64,000 bases of DNA from Hevea brasiliensis (GCF_030052815.1 NC_079496.1:7468897-7532896); one strand, 5' to 3'. Shown: positions 1 through 12,073, numbered from the stretch's first letter. Made by a program: numbers and translations. The notes: a model not told the origin generated them from the letters alone.

Positions 1-1185
1 CTTTCCAACAAGAGAAGGCTAGAAGATTATGACACCATCAATTTGGGAGAGCAATGCAGTGCTATAATTCAGAAAAAGTTACCTCCCAAACTCAAAGATC
101 CGGGTGTGTTTTCCATTCCTTGTCATATTGGTGATAATTGTGTGGCAAATGCCTTATGTGACCTTGGAGCTAGTGTCAGCCTAATGCCACTTTCAATATA
201 TGAGAAGTTGAATATGGGAGAGTTGAAGCCCACAAACATGTATCTTTCACTGGCTGACCGTTCAATTAAATATCCGGAAGGCATTCTTGAAAATGTGCCT
301 ATCAAGGTTGGGAAATTCTACATTCCGGTGGACTTTGTCATTTTAGATGTGGAAGAAGACACAAAAGTTCCTATCTTATTGGGAAGACCCTTTTTGGCAA
401 CAGCTGGTGCATTAATTGATGTGAAGGGTGAGCAATTGACACTTAGAGTGGGAGATGATCAAATGATATTCAACATCAATCCAGCCATGAAAAGGAAACA
501 TGAAGAAGTTGAGTCTTGTTTGCGGGTAGACATTATTGATGAGATTGTTCAAGAGCATTTCAGAAAAAGCTATCCACAAGACCCACTTGAAAATTGCTTA
601 GTCCATGGTGGGAGCATTGATGATGATAATCACAACATGGCTACTTTTGCACAACACTTAGACAGCTCTCCACCACATCCTAACGCCACAATTTTTCAAC
701 TTGAAGGAGTGCAAAATTTGGAGATCAAACCACCATCATTAAAGGTAGAGGATGCTCCAAAGGTAGATCTTAAACCTCTTCCTTCCAACCTCAGGTATGC
801 TTTTCTTGGACCCAATGAAACATATCCTGTTATAATTAATGCATCTTTGACTAATATTGAGAATGACAAATTGTTGAGAGTATTGAGAGAATATAGAAGA
901 GTTTTGGGTTATGCAATTGATGATATAAAGGGAATTAGTCCAACAGTTTGTATGCATAGGATTTTCCTTGAGCCAAATAGTAAACCTTCCATTGAACATC
1001 AAAGAAGATTGAATCCTACAATGAAGGATGTTGTGAAAAAGGAAATCCTAAAATTACTAGCTGCTGGAATTATTTACCCCATTTCTGACAGTGAGTGGGT
1101 GAGTCCTGTGCATATTGTACCAAAAAAAGGTGGGGTGACAGTTGTTAAAAATGAGAATAATGAATTGATACCCACTAGAATCTGA
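1..1185 (+). CDS. Athila polyprotein part 1: aspartic protease and N-terminal RT (partial, broken at 3' end)
   Basis: The reading frame is already open at base 1, so the true start is outside the window. The retropepsin active site DLGAS is encoded at 160-174, followed by the ILLGRPFL flap-side motif near 370-400; these identify the protease that would process the gag-pol precursor. The second half reads into the RT fingers (motif [11 protein letters not shown] around 1100-1135). The frame then hits a TGA at 1183-1185, just before the block that should read [12 protein letters not shown]. That block continues in another frame, so this is a frameshift lesion and not a natural end. The lineage is clear; the product is non-functional as it stands. 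Confidence 0.85.
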   Translation, partial: LSNKRRLEDYDTINLGEQCSAIIQKKLPPKLKDPGVFSIPCHIGDNCVANALCDLGASVSLMPLSIYEKLNMGELKPTNMYLSLADRSIKYPEGILENVPIKVGKFYIPVDFVILDVEEDTKVPILLGRPFLATAGALIDVKGEQLTLRVGDDQMIFNINPAMKRKHEEVESCLRVDIIDEIVQEHFRKSYPQDPLENCLVHGGSIDDDNHNMATFAQHLDSSPPHPNATIFQLEGVQNLEIKPPSLKVEDAPKVDLKPLPSNLRYAFLGPNETYPVIINASLTNIENDKLLRVLREYRRVLGYAIDDIKGISPTVCMHRIFLEPNSKPSIEHQRRLNPTMKDVVKKEILKLLAAGIIYPISDSEWVSPVHIVPKKGGVTVVKNENNELIPTRI

Positions 1186-1800
1186 GTTGGAGAATGTGCA
1201 TAGACTATAGGAAGTTGAACAATGCCACAAGAAAAGACCATTTTCCCATTCCTTTTATGGATCAATTGTTAGAGAGATTAGCCAAGCTTTGATTCTTTTG
1301 TTACTTAGATGGATATTCGGTTTCTTTCAAATTCCAATCCATCTCGATGACCAAGAAAAACTACCTTTACATGTCCCTATGGCACTTTTGCATATCGAAG
1401 GATGCCATTCGGATTGTGTAATGCGCCTGGCACATTTCAAAGGTGCATGATGGCTATTTTTTCTGATTTTATTGAAGAAATTATGGAGGTCTTCATGGAT
1501 GATTTTTCAGTATATGGCACTAATTTTGATTCATGCTTGACTAATTTGTCTAAGATTTTGCAGAGATGTGCTGAAAATGATCTGGTGTTGAATTGGGAGA
1601 AATGCCACTTTATGGTCCAAGAGGGGATCGTTCTAGGGCATTTAATCTCAAATAGGGGAATTGAAGTGGATAGAGCTAAAATAGAAATTATTGAAAAAAT
1701 GCCACCTCCAACCACTGTCAAAGGAGTGCGGAGTTTCCTTGGACATCTTTGGGTTTCTGGCGATTTATTCAGGATTTTTCTAAACTTGCTAAACCCTTAA
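1186..1800 (+). pseudogene. Athila reverse transcriptase core, disrupted
   Basis: RT palm sequence is recognisable across this interval but not in one frame. [13 protein letters not shown] sequence begins about 1200, is stopped by an in-frame TGA at 1290-1292, and shifts frame again near the GYS motif (about 1318) and near an A-run at about 1360. From 1402 the frame is open again (MPFGLCNAPGTFQRC). The catalytic box FMDD, the equivalent of YVDD, is at 1492-1503. A last frameshift near 1755 moves the reading into the frame of the downstream RNase H-integrase ORF. At least four lesions are visible, so RT is inactive in this copy. Confidence 0.85.
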
Positions 1801-3653
1801 CAAATCTTTTGAATCATGATGTTAAATTTGATTTTAATCAAGATTGTATGGTTGCTTTTTGCAGGTTGAAGACGGCCTTAACAACAGCTCCCATCATGCA
1901 ACCCCCGGATTGGACTTTGCCATTCGAAATCATGTGTGATGCAAGCGAGTTTGCTGTTGGAGCTGTCCTTGGCCAGCGAAAAGATAGGAAACCTTATGCC
2001 ATTTACTATGCAAGCCGAACCCTTGATGAAGCCCAAGTCAATTACGCTACAACTGAAAAGGAGTTCCTTGCGGTAGTATTTGCACTCAATAAATTCCGTT
2101 CTTATTTGGTCAACTCAAAGGTAATTGTTTTCACTGATCATGCAGCAATAAAGTATTTAATGAGCAAGAAAGAAGCTAAATCTAGGTTGATTAGATGGAT
2201 TTTGTTACTTCAAGAATTTGATTTGGAAATAAGAGATAAAAAAGGTGTTGAGAATGTGGTGGCTGATCACCTTTCTAGGATGAAAACTGAAAATAAAAAT
2301 GATGAAATTGTGCCAATTGATGAGTTTTTCATGAATGAGCAGTTGTATGTGTTGAATTCTGCACTTCCATGGTTTGCTGATATTGTGAATTTCTTATCTT
2401 GTGGTGTCTTGCCACCTGATTTATCTTGGCAGCAAAAGAAAAGATTCTTGCATGATGTTAAATTTTATTCTTGGGAAGAACCTCTTTTGTTTAGGAGATG
2501 CAATGATGGAATAATTAGGAGATGTATACCAGAGGAAGAAATGCATGATGTTATTTACCATTGTCATTCCTCTGAATATGGTGGTCATTTTAGTGTCTCA
2601 AAAACTGTTGAAAAAGTCTTGACATCAGGTTTCTATTGGCCTAAAATGTTTAAACATGTGAGAGACTTTGTAAGCAAGTGTGATAGGTGTCAAAGGGTAG
2701 GCAACATTTCCAAAAGAGATGAGATGCCTCAACAATCCATATTAGAAGTTGAATTATTTGATGTGTGGGGAATTGATTTCATGGGGCCATTTCCATCTTC
2801 TTATGGGAATAAATATATCTTGGTAGGGGTGGACTATGTATCTAAATGGGTAGAAGCTATTGCTACACCTACCAATGATGCAAAAGTTGTGGTGAAATTT
2901 CTGAAAAAATTTGTTTTGACCAGGTTTGGTGCCCCACGTGCCATAATCAGTGATGGTGGTAGCCATTTTTGCAACCACCAATTTGAAAAATTGATGAGAA
3001 AATATGGGGTAAAGCATAGGATTGCCACACCATATCACCCTCAAACAAATGGCCAAGTAGAAATCACAAATAGAGAAATCAAGCAAATCTTGGAGAAAAC
3101 TGTCAATAAATCCAGAAAAGATTGGTCCCTTAAGTTAGATGACACTCTTTGGGCATATAGAACAGCATTTAAAACCCCCATAGGAACTACACCTTATAGG
3201 TTAGTTTTTGGGAAATCATGCCATTTGCCCGTAGAGTTAGAACATAAAGCTTATTGGGCCATTAGAGCAATCAATTTTGATTTGCAAGCTGCTGGACATA
3301 AAAGACTTTTGCAACTTGATGAATTAGAAGAATTGAGACTTGATGCTTATGAAAATGCTAGGATCTATAAAGAAAGAACTAAAAAATGGCATGATAAGCA
3401 TATCAAGAAAAAGGACTTAAAAGAAGGAGATTTGGTTCTCTTATTCAATTCAAGGTTAAAATTTTTTCCAGGAAAATTAAAATCAAGGTGGTCAGGTCCA
3501 TTCAAAATTGTGAAAGTTTTACCTCATGGTGCTGTGGAAATTTTTGGTGAAAAATCTGGTAATTTCAAGGTAAATGGACAAAGGTTGAGGCATTATTTAG
3601 CTGGTGAGCCAATTGAGAAAATAGCAACTTGCTATCTTTCTCATTCTCCATGA
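1749..3653 (+). CDS. Athila RNase H and integrase (634-residue open frame)
   Basis: This is the C-terminal half of pol. Residues 60-180 are RNase H, with acidic residues D64 (CDAS), E103 (TEKEF), D130 (FTD) and D173 (ADHLS). Residues 270-315 form the integrase HHCC zinc-binding domain: H273, H280, C311, C314. Residues 338-450 are the catalytic core with the DD35E triad D343 (GIDFMGPF), D402 (SDGGSHF) and E438 (GQVEITNRE). Residues 540-605 are the GPF/Y-type C-terminus (RWSGPFKIV) with no chromodomain, as expected for Athila. The first ATG is not a real start, because the first residues continue the RT connection domain after a frameshift. All catalytic residues are present, so this half decayed less than RT. 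Confidence 0.9.
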   Translation: MGFWRFIQDFSKLAKPLTNLLNHDVKFDFNQDCMVAFCRLKTALTTAPIMQPPDWTLPFEIMCDASEFAVGAVLGQRKDRKPYAIYYASRTLDEAQVNYATTEKEFLAVVFALNKFRSYLVNSKVIVFTDHAAIKYLMSKKEAKSRLIRWILLLQEFDLEIRDKKGVENVVADHLSRMKTENKNDEIVPIDEFFMNEQLYVLNSALPWFADIVNFLSCGVLPPDLSWQQKKRFLHDVKFYSWEEPLLFRRCNDGIIRRCIPEEEMHDVIYHCHSSEYGGHFSVSKTVEKVLTSGFYWPKMFKHVRDFVSKCDRCQRVGNISKRDEMPQQSILEVELFDVWGIDFMGPFPSSYGNKYILVGVDYVSKWVEAIATPTNDAKVVVKFLKKFVLTRFGAPRAIISDGGSHFCNHQFEKLMRKYGVKHRIATPYHPQTNGQVEITNREIKQILEKTVNKSRKDWSLKLDDTLWAYRTAFKTPIGTTPYRLVFGKSCHLPVELEHKAYWAIRAINFDLQAAGHKRLLQLDELEELRLDAYENARIYKERTKKWHDKHIKKKDLKEGDLVLLFNSRLKFFPGKLKSRWSGPFKIVKVLPHGAVEIFGEKSGNFKVNGQRLRHYLAGEPIEKIATCYLSHSP

Positions 3654-3907
3654 AATTTTGAGTAAGTATGGTCAAGCTAAAGACCTAAACTTAGCATTTT
3701 TGTGCATAACTCCCAATTTTTCTTTCATTTGTTTTAAGTTTTTTTTATATACTCCGTATTCAGAATTTAACATTGTTCTAATTTCCTTGTGCAGATGGGA
3801 TGCAATGCATTGCAAGCAAATGAGCAATAAAAATTTTATTTAGCTTTAAATTTTAGCTTTCTGTGCACATATAGCCAAATTATCCCATTCCTTGCACATT
3901 TTTAACA

Positions 3908-3946
3908 TTGAGGACAATGTTCATTCTGAGTATGGGGGAGAGGGTA
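3908..3946 (+). other. Internal polypurine-tract-like motif (PPT1)
   Basis: The stretch reads TTGAGGACAATG, then GAGTATGGGGGAGAGGG. It closely matches the motif directly before the 3' LTR (GAGGACAAG, then GAGTATGGGGGA). A purine run of this type primes plus-strand DNA synthesis. This one lies 1.5 kb too early to border the LTR, so it is either an accessory PPT or the scar of an old LTR boundary. Confidence 0.6.
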
Positions 3947-5425
3947 AATTTTTTGCAAAAATTATTTTTCCTTGCAAAAATTATTTTTCTTTTTCATTTG
4001 CATATAGCGACACACTCATTACTTCATACTTGTACATATTCACGTATATACACTGCATATAGCTTCATATACTTAGTTATGCATACTTAGTTGCATATAG
4101 GTTGACTAGACATTTACACTCATGCATTTCATTCACTCATTTAAAATTTTTGAATTTTTAAACCAGTCTTTGAACTCCATAAGCCACTTATTCAAGCAAT
4201 CCAACTTGCCTTTAGATGGTTAGTGGAATGAAAGTTCCAGCTGGGTACAAAGTCTTAAGCATTATTCTTTCTCTTACTTAATAGCTGAAAATTAATATAT
4301 CAATCTAGGTATGCAGATTCTGATTAGTTATTTTGAGTTTTGAGTGTCTGGATAAGCCTTTAAGGAAGAAAATGGTCATTGTCGTCTCACCATTCCTAGA
4401 ACAAGCATCTTAGATCTTTCAAAGCGAAATTTTTAACTTGCATTTGATAAGAATATGATTTAGGCATTCCTTCATATTTTAAACCTCACATTTAGCCTTA
4501 ACCTACCTCAATTTCATTTTAACCCTTGCAAACTCCCTTGAACCTTAAATCCCTAATTTCTTTGGAACCCAAATCATTTACCGAGCCATTAAACCTAAAC
4601 ACTACCACCTATCTATGAGAATAGTATTTTAGCAATTAAGTGCATAAAAAAATGATAATATAAAAAAAAAAAAAAAAAAAAAAAAATGGAGGATTGAAAC
4701 ATCTTGAAAAGTGCTAGAGTAATTGTGAAAAGTTGAAAAGGTCACCAAAATATCCCAAAGGTAATTTTGGGTGTGACATGAAATAGGGACCAATACAAAA
4801 TCAAAATAAAATAAAATAAGCATAAAAAAATAGTCCCTTTGTATAAACATTGTGATAGCACTTGAGCTTCATTGAGAATTTCTTTCCTCTTGATAAAAAA
4901 AAAAAAAATAAATAAAAAAAAAATAAAAAAATAAAAAAAAAAATAAAAATGGATGCACTTTGAGTTTCATATTATTCTCATATTTTGTTTACCTTATTCC
5001 CTTTCTTTGTTAACCACAATTCTACCTTATTAGACCCCATTACAACCCTTAAAAAGACCTAATGATTCTTTGAAAAATGCTTGTTACATTAGTAGAGTTA
5101 GATCTTTTATGCTTGCATATGGGTTTGGCAATATAACCTTTCATACATTACTCACCATCTATTTGAGACACATTGGCTATCTATTTCATTTAGGTTTGTT
5201 TTGGCACAATTGACTCTTGTAGTTGGTTGGTATTTGTTGCTTGGGTTGATTGGTTAATTCTTAGCTATTCTGTAATAGTTGAGAGTGCTTGCTTCATTCT
5301 TTGTGCTTTTGCTGGTGGGAATTTGGAATGTTGGTGGCTAGAGGTAAGTTGGTAGTTTGGATTAGTGAATTTTGTGTTTTCAAAGACTGATTCTATTCCC
5401 TTCCAAATGAGTTTTAATGAAATTT

Positions 5426-5463
5426 TGCTTGAGGACAAGCAAGAGTTTGAGTATGGGGGAATT
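5426..5463 (+). other. 3' polypurine tract of the Athila element
   Basis: The sequence GAGTATGGGGGAATT ends right at the TGATGCATGC start of the LTR. Position next to the LTR and purine content support its role as plus-strand primer. Confidence 0.8.
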
Positions 5464-5873
5464 TGATGCATGCATTTTATATCATCATTTAGGAGTAATT
5501 TTTGCACATAATTTACCCTTATTCATAGCTATTATTTTAGATATTAATATATATTTAGTCAATTTTACAATTTTCACATCTCTTAGTTTAATTTTTGGAA
5601 TTTATTTGTTTTGTAGGTTAAATCTGGAGAAATTTGATGTATTTTGATCAGAGTAGCCATTTGAAGGAGATTAAAATCGAATTGCAAAAATTTTGAAGTT
5701 GAGAAAAAAAAAAAAAAAATGGCCGAGAGCGACACAACCCGCGACACAACTGACTCGGCTTATGTCGTTTTTACTGGAAAATAATTGACGTGGCATTTCC
5801 GTTACTCCAGCTTTTTACCTCACTTTCTCTAGATCCTTCCCCCTTTTACCCATTCTAGAACAATCCCTTAGCC

Positions 5874-5880
5874 TATATAA
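5874..5880 (+). promoter_or_regulatory. TATA box of the Athila LTR promoter
   Basis: TATATAA in the context GCCTATATAAAGACC, about 410 bases into the LTR. This is the expected place for the U3/R border, so transcription likely starts near 5905. Confidence 0.65.
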
Positions 5881-5906
5881 AGACCCATTTTATCACTTTC
5901 TTGGCA

Positions 5907-5988
5907 TATAGAGAGCATAGAGATATAGAGAGCATAGAGATATAGAGAGCATAGAGATATAGAGAGCATAGAGAGCATAGAGAGCAAG
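5907..5988 (+). repeat. Short tandem repeat in the LTR leader
   Basis: A unit of about 17 bases (ATAGAGAGCATAGAGAT) is repeated three to four times, then shortened to AGAGAGCAT units. It lies just downstream of the TATA box, in the predicted start of the transcript. Confidence 0.8.
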
Positions 5989-7106
5989 GGAGGCATTTTT
6001 AGAAAGATAGAAAGAGGGAAAGGGAGGAGCACATTCTGCATCTTCTTCCAGCAGCAGCAAGGATCAAGTTTCTGCACTTTTCTGCAGAGATCCTGCTGCA
6101 GATTTGCTGGGTTTTTCTACCCCTTTTAGCTTACATTTCCATTATTTCTTCATTTCTTCATTTGGGTTTATGTTTAAACAATGATTTGTGAGTAGTTTAT
6201 TGAGATTCTAGAGATGGGTTTGTAAATATTGATTTGTTTTGTGGTTTTGAACTGATTTAGCCATTTAAATGAAGATTGTTATATTTTGATTTATTGCTTG
6301 TGTGCTTATTTCCTTGCTTGATGAATGGGCCCTCATTAAGTTAAGTTTTAATCCTTAATAGATGGACTGAAAAGTGAATATTGGGGATGGATAATCTTGC
6401 AATAAACTTTATTTTCTTGGTGTTAGAAATAAGCTAAGAAGATTAAGGGGAACTTTCCAAAAATCAATTAGAGCATTAATTGGGTTTTTGTTAGATTTGA
6501 AATACCGTGAAAACAGGGTTTGATTTAATGAAAACCAATTTTGAGATGCTTGAAAAAGGTTTCAAAAACTTAAGAATTGATTTCCCTCAAAATTGCAATT
6601 CTCATGTGTTTGGCTAAATTAGGGAAAAACCACATGCAAACAATATTGAAAATCCAATCTCTAGAATCAATTTATTTTTCATTGAAATTAGATATAAATC
6701 CTCCAAACCTCATAAATAGCAATTTAAATTTAAATCCAATATTAAATCCAATTTCTATAATCACTTTATTTTTATTTTTATTGAATTTAGATTTAATTCC
6801 TCTCAATTTCATAAATAGATATTTCAAATTAATTTTTGGGTAATCTAGTTTAATTAATTTTAGTTAATTGATTGATCTAGTTTTAATTCCTCAAATACCA
6901 ATTTTAATTCCAAATTTCATTTTACATCTTTAATTTTTGTCTTAATTTTAATTTTTAGATTTTATTTTTAATATCTTTTAATTTTTGTCATTCTAATTTG
7001 CTTATACTTTTATTTCCAATTTAAGCACAATTCCCTGTGGGATCGATATCAATTTTTAAAACTATACTACTGTGACCCGTGCACTTGCGGACACACCGTA
7101 TCACAC

Positions 7107-7398
7107 GCACACATCCATAACCGATATGGGAATCCGAAGGCTCAACCTCACTGAGCACCCCCAATGGGCACACCCACTAACTCGCAAACCTCAACCATTG
7201 GGCCATACTGGGAACTCGCCTCACCCCTTAGGTTTTAGCTTTTTCTTTCAAAGACACGCACACACACAGGAACATAAAACTTACTATACCAACACTCACA
7301 CTCAAGCAATTAATGACTGAGCAAAGTCTTGGCAACGCTTATAAACCCACACACATACACATTCATAACCGATGAGAGAGCCCGAAAGCTCCAACAAC
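7107..7398 (-). mobile_element. Degraded TRIM-like remnant next to the Athila LTR
   Basis: Read on the minus strand there are two diverged copies of an LTR-like start about 250 bases apart. Both carry a GCTTTCGG/GCCTTCGG box followed by ATCGGTTATGRATGTGT. The better copy continues to a TATA-like TTTATAAGCG. This resembles the promoter half of plant TRIM LTRs. The second copy is cut at the Athila LTR end, which suggests that Athila inserted into it. No clear primer site was found, so the call is tentative. Confidence 0.4.
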
Positions 7399-7510
7399 AT
7401 TAATTACACTTTCTAGATTTTTTTCCATTCAATATTAATTACCGTCTGGAGAACCTTCACCATCCCTTAAGCATAACTTGTGGAATCTCTTACCCACATT
7501 TTAGTCGTAT
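7399..7510. other. Unassigned spacer
   Basis: AT-rich sequence between the TRIM-like remnant and the start of segment A. I see no gene or repeat in it. Confidence 0.5.
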
Positions 7511-7760
7511 ATACTTAAATAAAAAATTAAAAAGGTGGGATAATATATCAAAAGATTTAAAGATATATCATGTAAAAATTATTTTTATTTCTAGTGATAA
7601 AATAAAAAATTATAAAAAAATAAAAACAAAAAAAATAAAGAATCATAGTAGGATAAATTGATTATAATATTGTGATTAAAATAGTGAATTATACTTTATT
7701 AAAATTAAGTTATTTTAAAATTATTTTTAATAAAAATAATAATAAATAACAATGTAAAAG

Positions 7761-7762
<2 letters not shown>

Positions 7763-7830
<68 letters not shown>
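7763..7830. repeat. (AT)n microsatellite
   Basis: About 34 AT dinucleotides. In the inverted copy C the equivalent point is split into two AT runs (60125-60164 and 62712-62743) with 2.5 kb between them. Confidence 0.95.
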
Positions 7831-7834
<4 letters not shown>

Positions 7835-10160
7835 TTTTTTTCAAAATTATATATAATATCGTAATTAATTAAACAAAATTAAAAATGTTTAATTACCAAA
7901 TTATAATTAATAAATTAAAATTTTGTGGGCATAATGAAAATTAATTAATATAAAATTCAATAACCGTGGAAAATTTACCCCTTCATTGCCTTTCAAATTT
8001 CATGGGTAAAATTTTCCATGGTAATCGAATTTTATATTAATTAATCTTCATGGTGCTTACAAAATTTATTAATTATAATTCGGTCACTAAACATTTTTAC
8101 TAATAAAATAAAAAATAAAAAATAAGGAGATGCAACAAAGTAAAATAATTAAAACACTATTATTACAATAGTGAACTTATACTTTATTGCAAACTAAAAT
8201 TGTTTCAAAATTTTTTATAATAATAATAATAATAGTTAAGAATTAATTGAAATTAAAATAAAAATTAAAATAAAAAATAATTTAAATATATATAATTAAA
8301 AAAGAATGGAAAAAAAGGTAATAAATTATCTTAAAAAAAGAAAGTTTGTAAAAAAAAATAGAATAGGGATCCATGTCAGTGTTACTGAACATTGACTTGG
8401 GATTTCCTTTTTGCACATATAATATATATAAAAATTCCTTTCTTTAATATTAAAAAAAATATATGTTATGAATTAAATTAAGTTAGACAATTATTTATTT
8501 TTTAAGTAGTTAATAATTTTTCTTAAAGAAAAGTAATTAATTTTATTTTGTTGAATAACTAAATTACTTTAAAGCAATATTTATATTTTGCAACAGATAC
8601 ATTTAAATATTAAATTATATAAGTTTTATTGTTTAATATATATAAAATCTATAGGAAATAGCCATAAATGAAAAAAAAGAAAATATTCATCTAAGATGAG
8701 TAATTCCACACCCCAACAAAGTAGGACATGTCAATCCAAAATTATCAACACCGGAATTTTTTTTTTTTTTTTAAATGAAACTAGATTAACAAATGGGCAT
8801 GTTTAGTTCACAAAGGATCTCATAATGAAAAGAAAAAATCAATTAAATTTCAGTAAAGTTATTGACGATGCTTCTTTGCACCTATTGATTACCACAACAA
8901 CCAAATTAATTATGTTTCCTTGTTTTTTAATCCGTTTTCTTTTTTAATGAGTAATTTCTATTTATCTCTCTCCTCTTAATCAAAATTTAATTTTTACTTT
9001 AGGCCCATATGTGCTCGAAATCCTGGACATATAGCTGATTTGATTGCTTACACCAATATTTAGAATGCACCGTATGCATATATGTTCTTTTGCAGTGGTT
9101 AACTTAGCTACTTACTGGATATCTTTTAAAATTGTACAATGCATATTTTCCTTTCATATTAAAGTGACAACACAACAAACTCTAAATAAGATATTATATG
9201 ACCACACCATACATATGTGGTCAGATTGGATAATTAGCAATTTTAGTAATTTTGCTGATTAATGAAATCATATATGTGCCAATAAGGTGTTAGTTGGATG
9301 GTTAACATTGAGACCCAGAGATGGTAAAATTTTAGCTAGGTTTGATTTTGAGGGACATCAAATCTCGTTACTTGTCTTTTGGGATTTTTCAAATTATTTC
9401 TGGAGATTAGGAGTGATTAGTTTGATGGATAGAGGATACACTTAAAAAGAAAAAAGAAAAATTCTTGCAAAGAAGAATGATATTCTCTACTAATCTTCCA
9501 CCTCATAGAACACCTCAACAATTTTAGTCATCGTTATAGCATCAGGGCCGAGTGGATCATTATTTGTTGCTTCCTAAGCCAATTTTCATTAGAAGATCAA
9601 GCTAAAAATTGTTAACATGGATCACATCATTAGTATACACACCAAACCAATATAAGAATCTTATTTTATTTTTACTATATTATAAAAATTAGCTATAAAT
9701 TGATTGTGTCGGTTTTTTATTGAGTTTCTCATTGAAATAAGTAAAAATATAAAATTAATTTTAATTTGAATGAATATCTTATCAGATTTTTATAGAAAGT
9801 TATTGTCGAAATTAGGTAAAAATGATTTATTAGTGACTAAATTACACCAATCATCTTATATTATTGGTGACCAAATCTTGAATAATTAGAGAATCATAAA
9901 AGCAAATTAGATAGAAATTAACACTGAGAAATGGAAAAGAAAAAGGTACACGGATTAATTCATTACCAACATGAATGAAAAAGATATTACAATTACATTT
10001 ATTCAAACCAGACCACCTGCTATAGTAGAGACTTGACCCTAATAAAAAGACAATAAGTATTAGTACCTTGCATGACTGTGACTCTTAACAACAACACCAA
10101 TTGATTCGTCTATGGTATGTATGCAAGGTTAATTAAACTAATAACCTCAACTTCACTTCA
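7831..10160. other. AT-rich noncoding part of segment A
   Basis: No coding potential was recognised. The sequence is conserved with B (31208-31657 and 34231-35510) and, inverted, with C. It contains the unoccupied sites of element 1 (GCACATATAATAT near 8414) and of the solo LTR (AGTTATTGACGATG near 8860). A 72-codon frame at 9044-9262 recurs in B at 34407-34625 but has no gene-like features. Confidence 0.6.
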
Positions 10161-10641
10161 TCAATGGATGCTGTTGCTACTGCTACAGATGTCATCAATA
10201 TCACCTTCAAAAGAGTCCTCATGTGCACTCACGCTATCATTTTCTTCTCCATCACTTTGTGTTAAATCAATCACTTTTGAGGCACCTGCCGAACTATCCT
10301 TTTCCTCTCCATCACTTTGTGTTAAATCAATCACTATAGGAGGAGCTTGAATCTGCTGCTGCTCAGGCAAAGTTGGTAGAGCACTCTTTATAAGCGAGAC
10401 TTGAGGTGGTGGCACTTCACATCGTTGATTGGGGAGGAGGTGGTGGAGGTGCACATGCATGTGTGGCCTCGCTGTTTGGTGGAAGGACACTTGGAAAAAT
10501 ACTTTTTGTCGGACGATCAAAAGACCCCCTTTTGTTGTTTTCTAGTTCGATGCCAAATATGACACGGTTACATTTGTCACACAGAATTTGGGTAGATTCT
10601 ACGGAGTTTCCACAGCTTGAGTTCTGACTAGAGCCAGACAT
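10161..10641 (-). pseudogene. SIM-motif protein gene, copy A, frameshifted
   Basis: This is the paralogue of the intact gene at 35510-36001. The first frame starts at ATG 10641 (MSGSSQ), keeps the CDKC and GIELENN block, and stops at about 10417 after the poly-proline run. The second half, with the two VIDLTQSDGEE motifs, lies in another frame (down to 10161). An extra base near 10425 and small compensating indels around 10450-10490 separate the two. The TATA box (minus-strand TATAAAA at 10747-10753) is preserved. The extreme C-terminus also differs (SSSNSIH instead of SICDVRHPLMK). Likely inactive or making a truncated product. Confidence 0.7.
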
Positions 10642-10989
10642 GATGATGGAGAAAAAATGAAAAGTTTGCAAACAAAAATTGGACTTGCAAAAAGAAAAAA
10701 TAATTTCTAAATGGCTTATGAAGGATGAGGGATCAAGGAGAGTCCGTTTTATAGGGATTTTCTTTGTCATCCATAGATCATGAGACCCTTAAAAGGCATA
10801 TTACCATTTGTGGTTGCATAGCATAGTGTTTGGTTTTCTTATGGCCCAAGGATTATATGCTACTTCACGATTGTATAATCTCGATCGTCCAAGTGTGAAT
10901 TTCATATAACTTTTACTTTTATCAACGGCTAAAATTATATACACGTATTATCTTACGTAAGCAAAACGTTGTATTTATTTTCAAAAATC

Positions 10990-11690
10990 TATGTGAGATA
11001 TATTTTCAATTAAAAGAAAGTATTTTGCATATTCAAGATAATGGTAAAAAAATGAATGTTATAGAAAATGTAATGAGATCCTTTTCCATATAAAACTTAA
11101 TCTAATTAAAAAAAATTAATACAATAAGTTTTACCAATTTTTTATTTTTATAATTGGCCTAATTATAAAATAAGCTAAACTTTGTGTATTTTGGTGATAA
11201 ATCTAAAACTTTCTTTTTTTGACACAATAGGCTTAGATTACAAAATTTTATAACAATTTCATCTAAATTTTGAAATTAATTTACAAAAAGTATATATCTG
11301 TTTTACGTGGCATGCTAGCTGACTTAATTTATTTTAAAAAATCTTAGAGAGATATATTTTCTATTAAAAGAAAGTATTTTACATAGTCAATATAATGGTA
11401 AAAAATAAATGTTTTAAATAATGCAATGATGATATCGCTTTCCATATAAAACTTAAGCTAATTAAAAAAAAATTAATACAATAAGATTTACCAATTTTTT
11501 ATTTTTATAATTGATCTAATTATAAAAAATAAGGTAAACTTTGTGTATTTTGGCGATCAAATCTAAAACTTTCTTTTTGGACACAATAGGCTTAGATTTC
11601 AAATTTTATAACAATTTCATAAAAATTTTGAAGTTAATTTATGGGAAGTATATAGCATGCTAGCTGACTTACTTTAGTATAAGTTTATTG
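10990..11690. repeat. Tandem pair of a ~356-bp unit (segment A copy)
   Basis: Two adjacent copies (about 10990-11345 and 11346-11690). Each starts GAGATATATTTTC and ends near GGCATGCTAGCTGACTTA. The pair is also present in segment B (36349-37045) and on both arms of the palindrome at 52451-54071. Confidence 0.85.
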
Positions 11691-11699
11691 GACTATATC

Positions 11700-12035
11700 A
11701 AATCAATTGAAATTAAAACAAAAATTATAATTTCTTCTTAATAAAATTGTAATTATCTAAGAAAAAAATAATCTAACTTTGAAGATTATTGTGAGCAGAT
11801 TATTGTGAGAGTTCTCTTGAGATTAATTGTGTTTATGGATAGTATAACTTTGAACTTGTAATGGATAATTTATTTTTATTGATAGTGAAAGATGGCATAT
11901 CCGTGGATGTAGCCCTGTGTGGGGTGAGTGAATTACGCAAGTAAATATTGATATTTTATCTATTTGCTTTGTTTTTTTTTTTTTTTGTAGTTTACACGCT
12001 TTTACAATGTACAACACGAAATAATACCTGAACCC

Positions 12036-12073
<38 letters not shown>

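Larger units (their letters stand above)
3654..5463 (+). other. Noncoding 3' region of the Athila element
   Basis: There is 1.8 kb between the integrase stop and the 3' LTR. No ORF above 80 codons looks real, and no envelope-like membrane protein is seen. The region holds long A-rich tracts (about 4661-4686 and 4896-4950) and two polypurine-type motifs, listed separately. Long noncoding 3' regions are usual in Athila relatives. Confidence 0.7.
1..7103 (+). mobile_element. Athila-lineage Ty3/gypsy LTR retrotransposon, 5'-truncated by the window edge
   Basis: Order of parts: aspartic protease, reverse transcriptase, RNase H, integrase, 1.8 kb of noncoding sequence, polypurine tract, 3' LTR. 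This pol order (RT-RNase H before integrase) defines Ty3/gypsy. The DLGAS protease motif and the integrase C-terminus with the [20 protein letters not shown] motif are those of Athila/Calypso elements. The 5' LTR, primer site and gag lie before base 1, so no target-site duplication can be checked. RT is broken by several frameshifts, so this copy is not autonomous. No envelope-like ORF follows integrase, although some Athila relatives have one. Confidence 0.88.
5464..7103 (+). mobile_element. 3' LTR of the Athila element
   Basis: The LTR starts TGATGCATGC immediately after the polypurine tract. It ends about 7103-7105 in CACCGTATCACA, just after the CACTTGCGG box often seen at the end of Athila-type LTRs. 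Length is about 1.64 kb. It contains a TATA box, a GA-rich short tandem repeat and an AT-rich second half. The exact end is uncertain by a few bases because the 5' LTR is not available for comparison. Confidence 0.8.

Noticed and set aside
3658..4090. Possible envelope-like ORFs after the Athila integrase
   Set aside because: Only 60-codon frames in AT-rich sequence; no signal peptide, coiled coil or continuous frame.
9044..9262. 72-codon frame conserved at 34407-34625
   Set aside because: Conservation is explained by the segment duplication; there is no promoter, no homology recognised and unusual composition.
9540..9580. tRNA-like GGCCGAGTGG motif
   Set aside because: No acceptor stem, anticodon arm or T-loop pairing around it.
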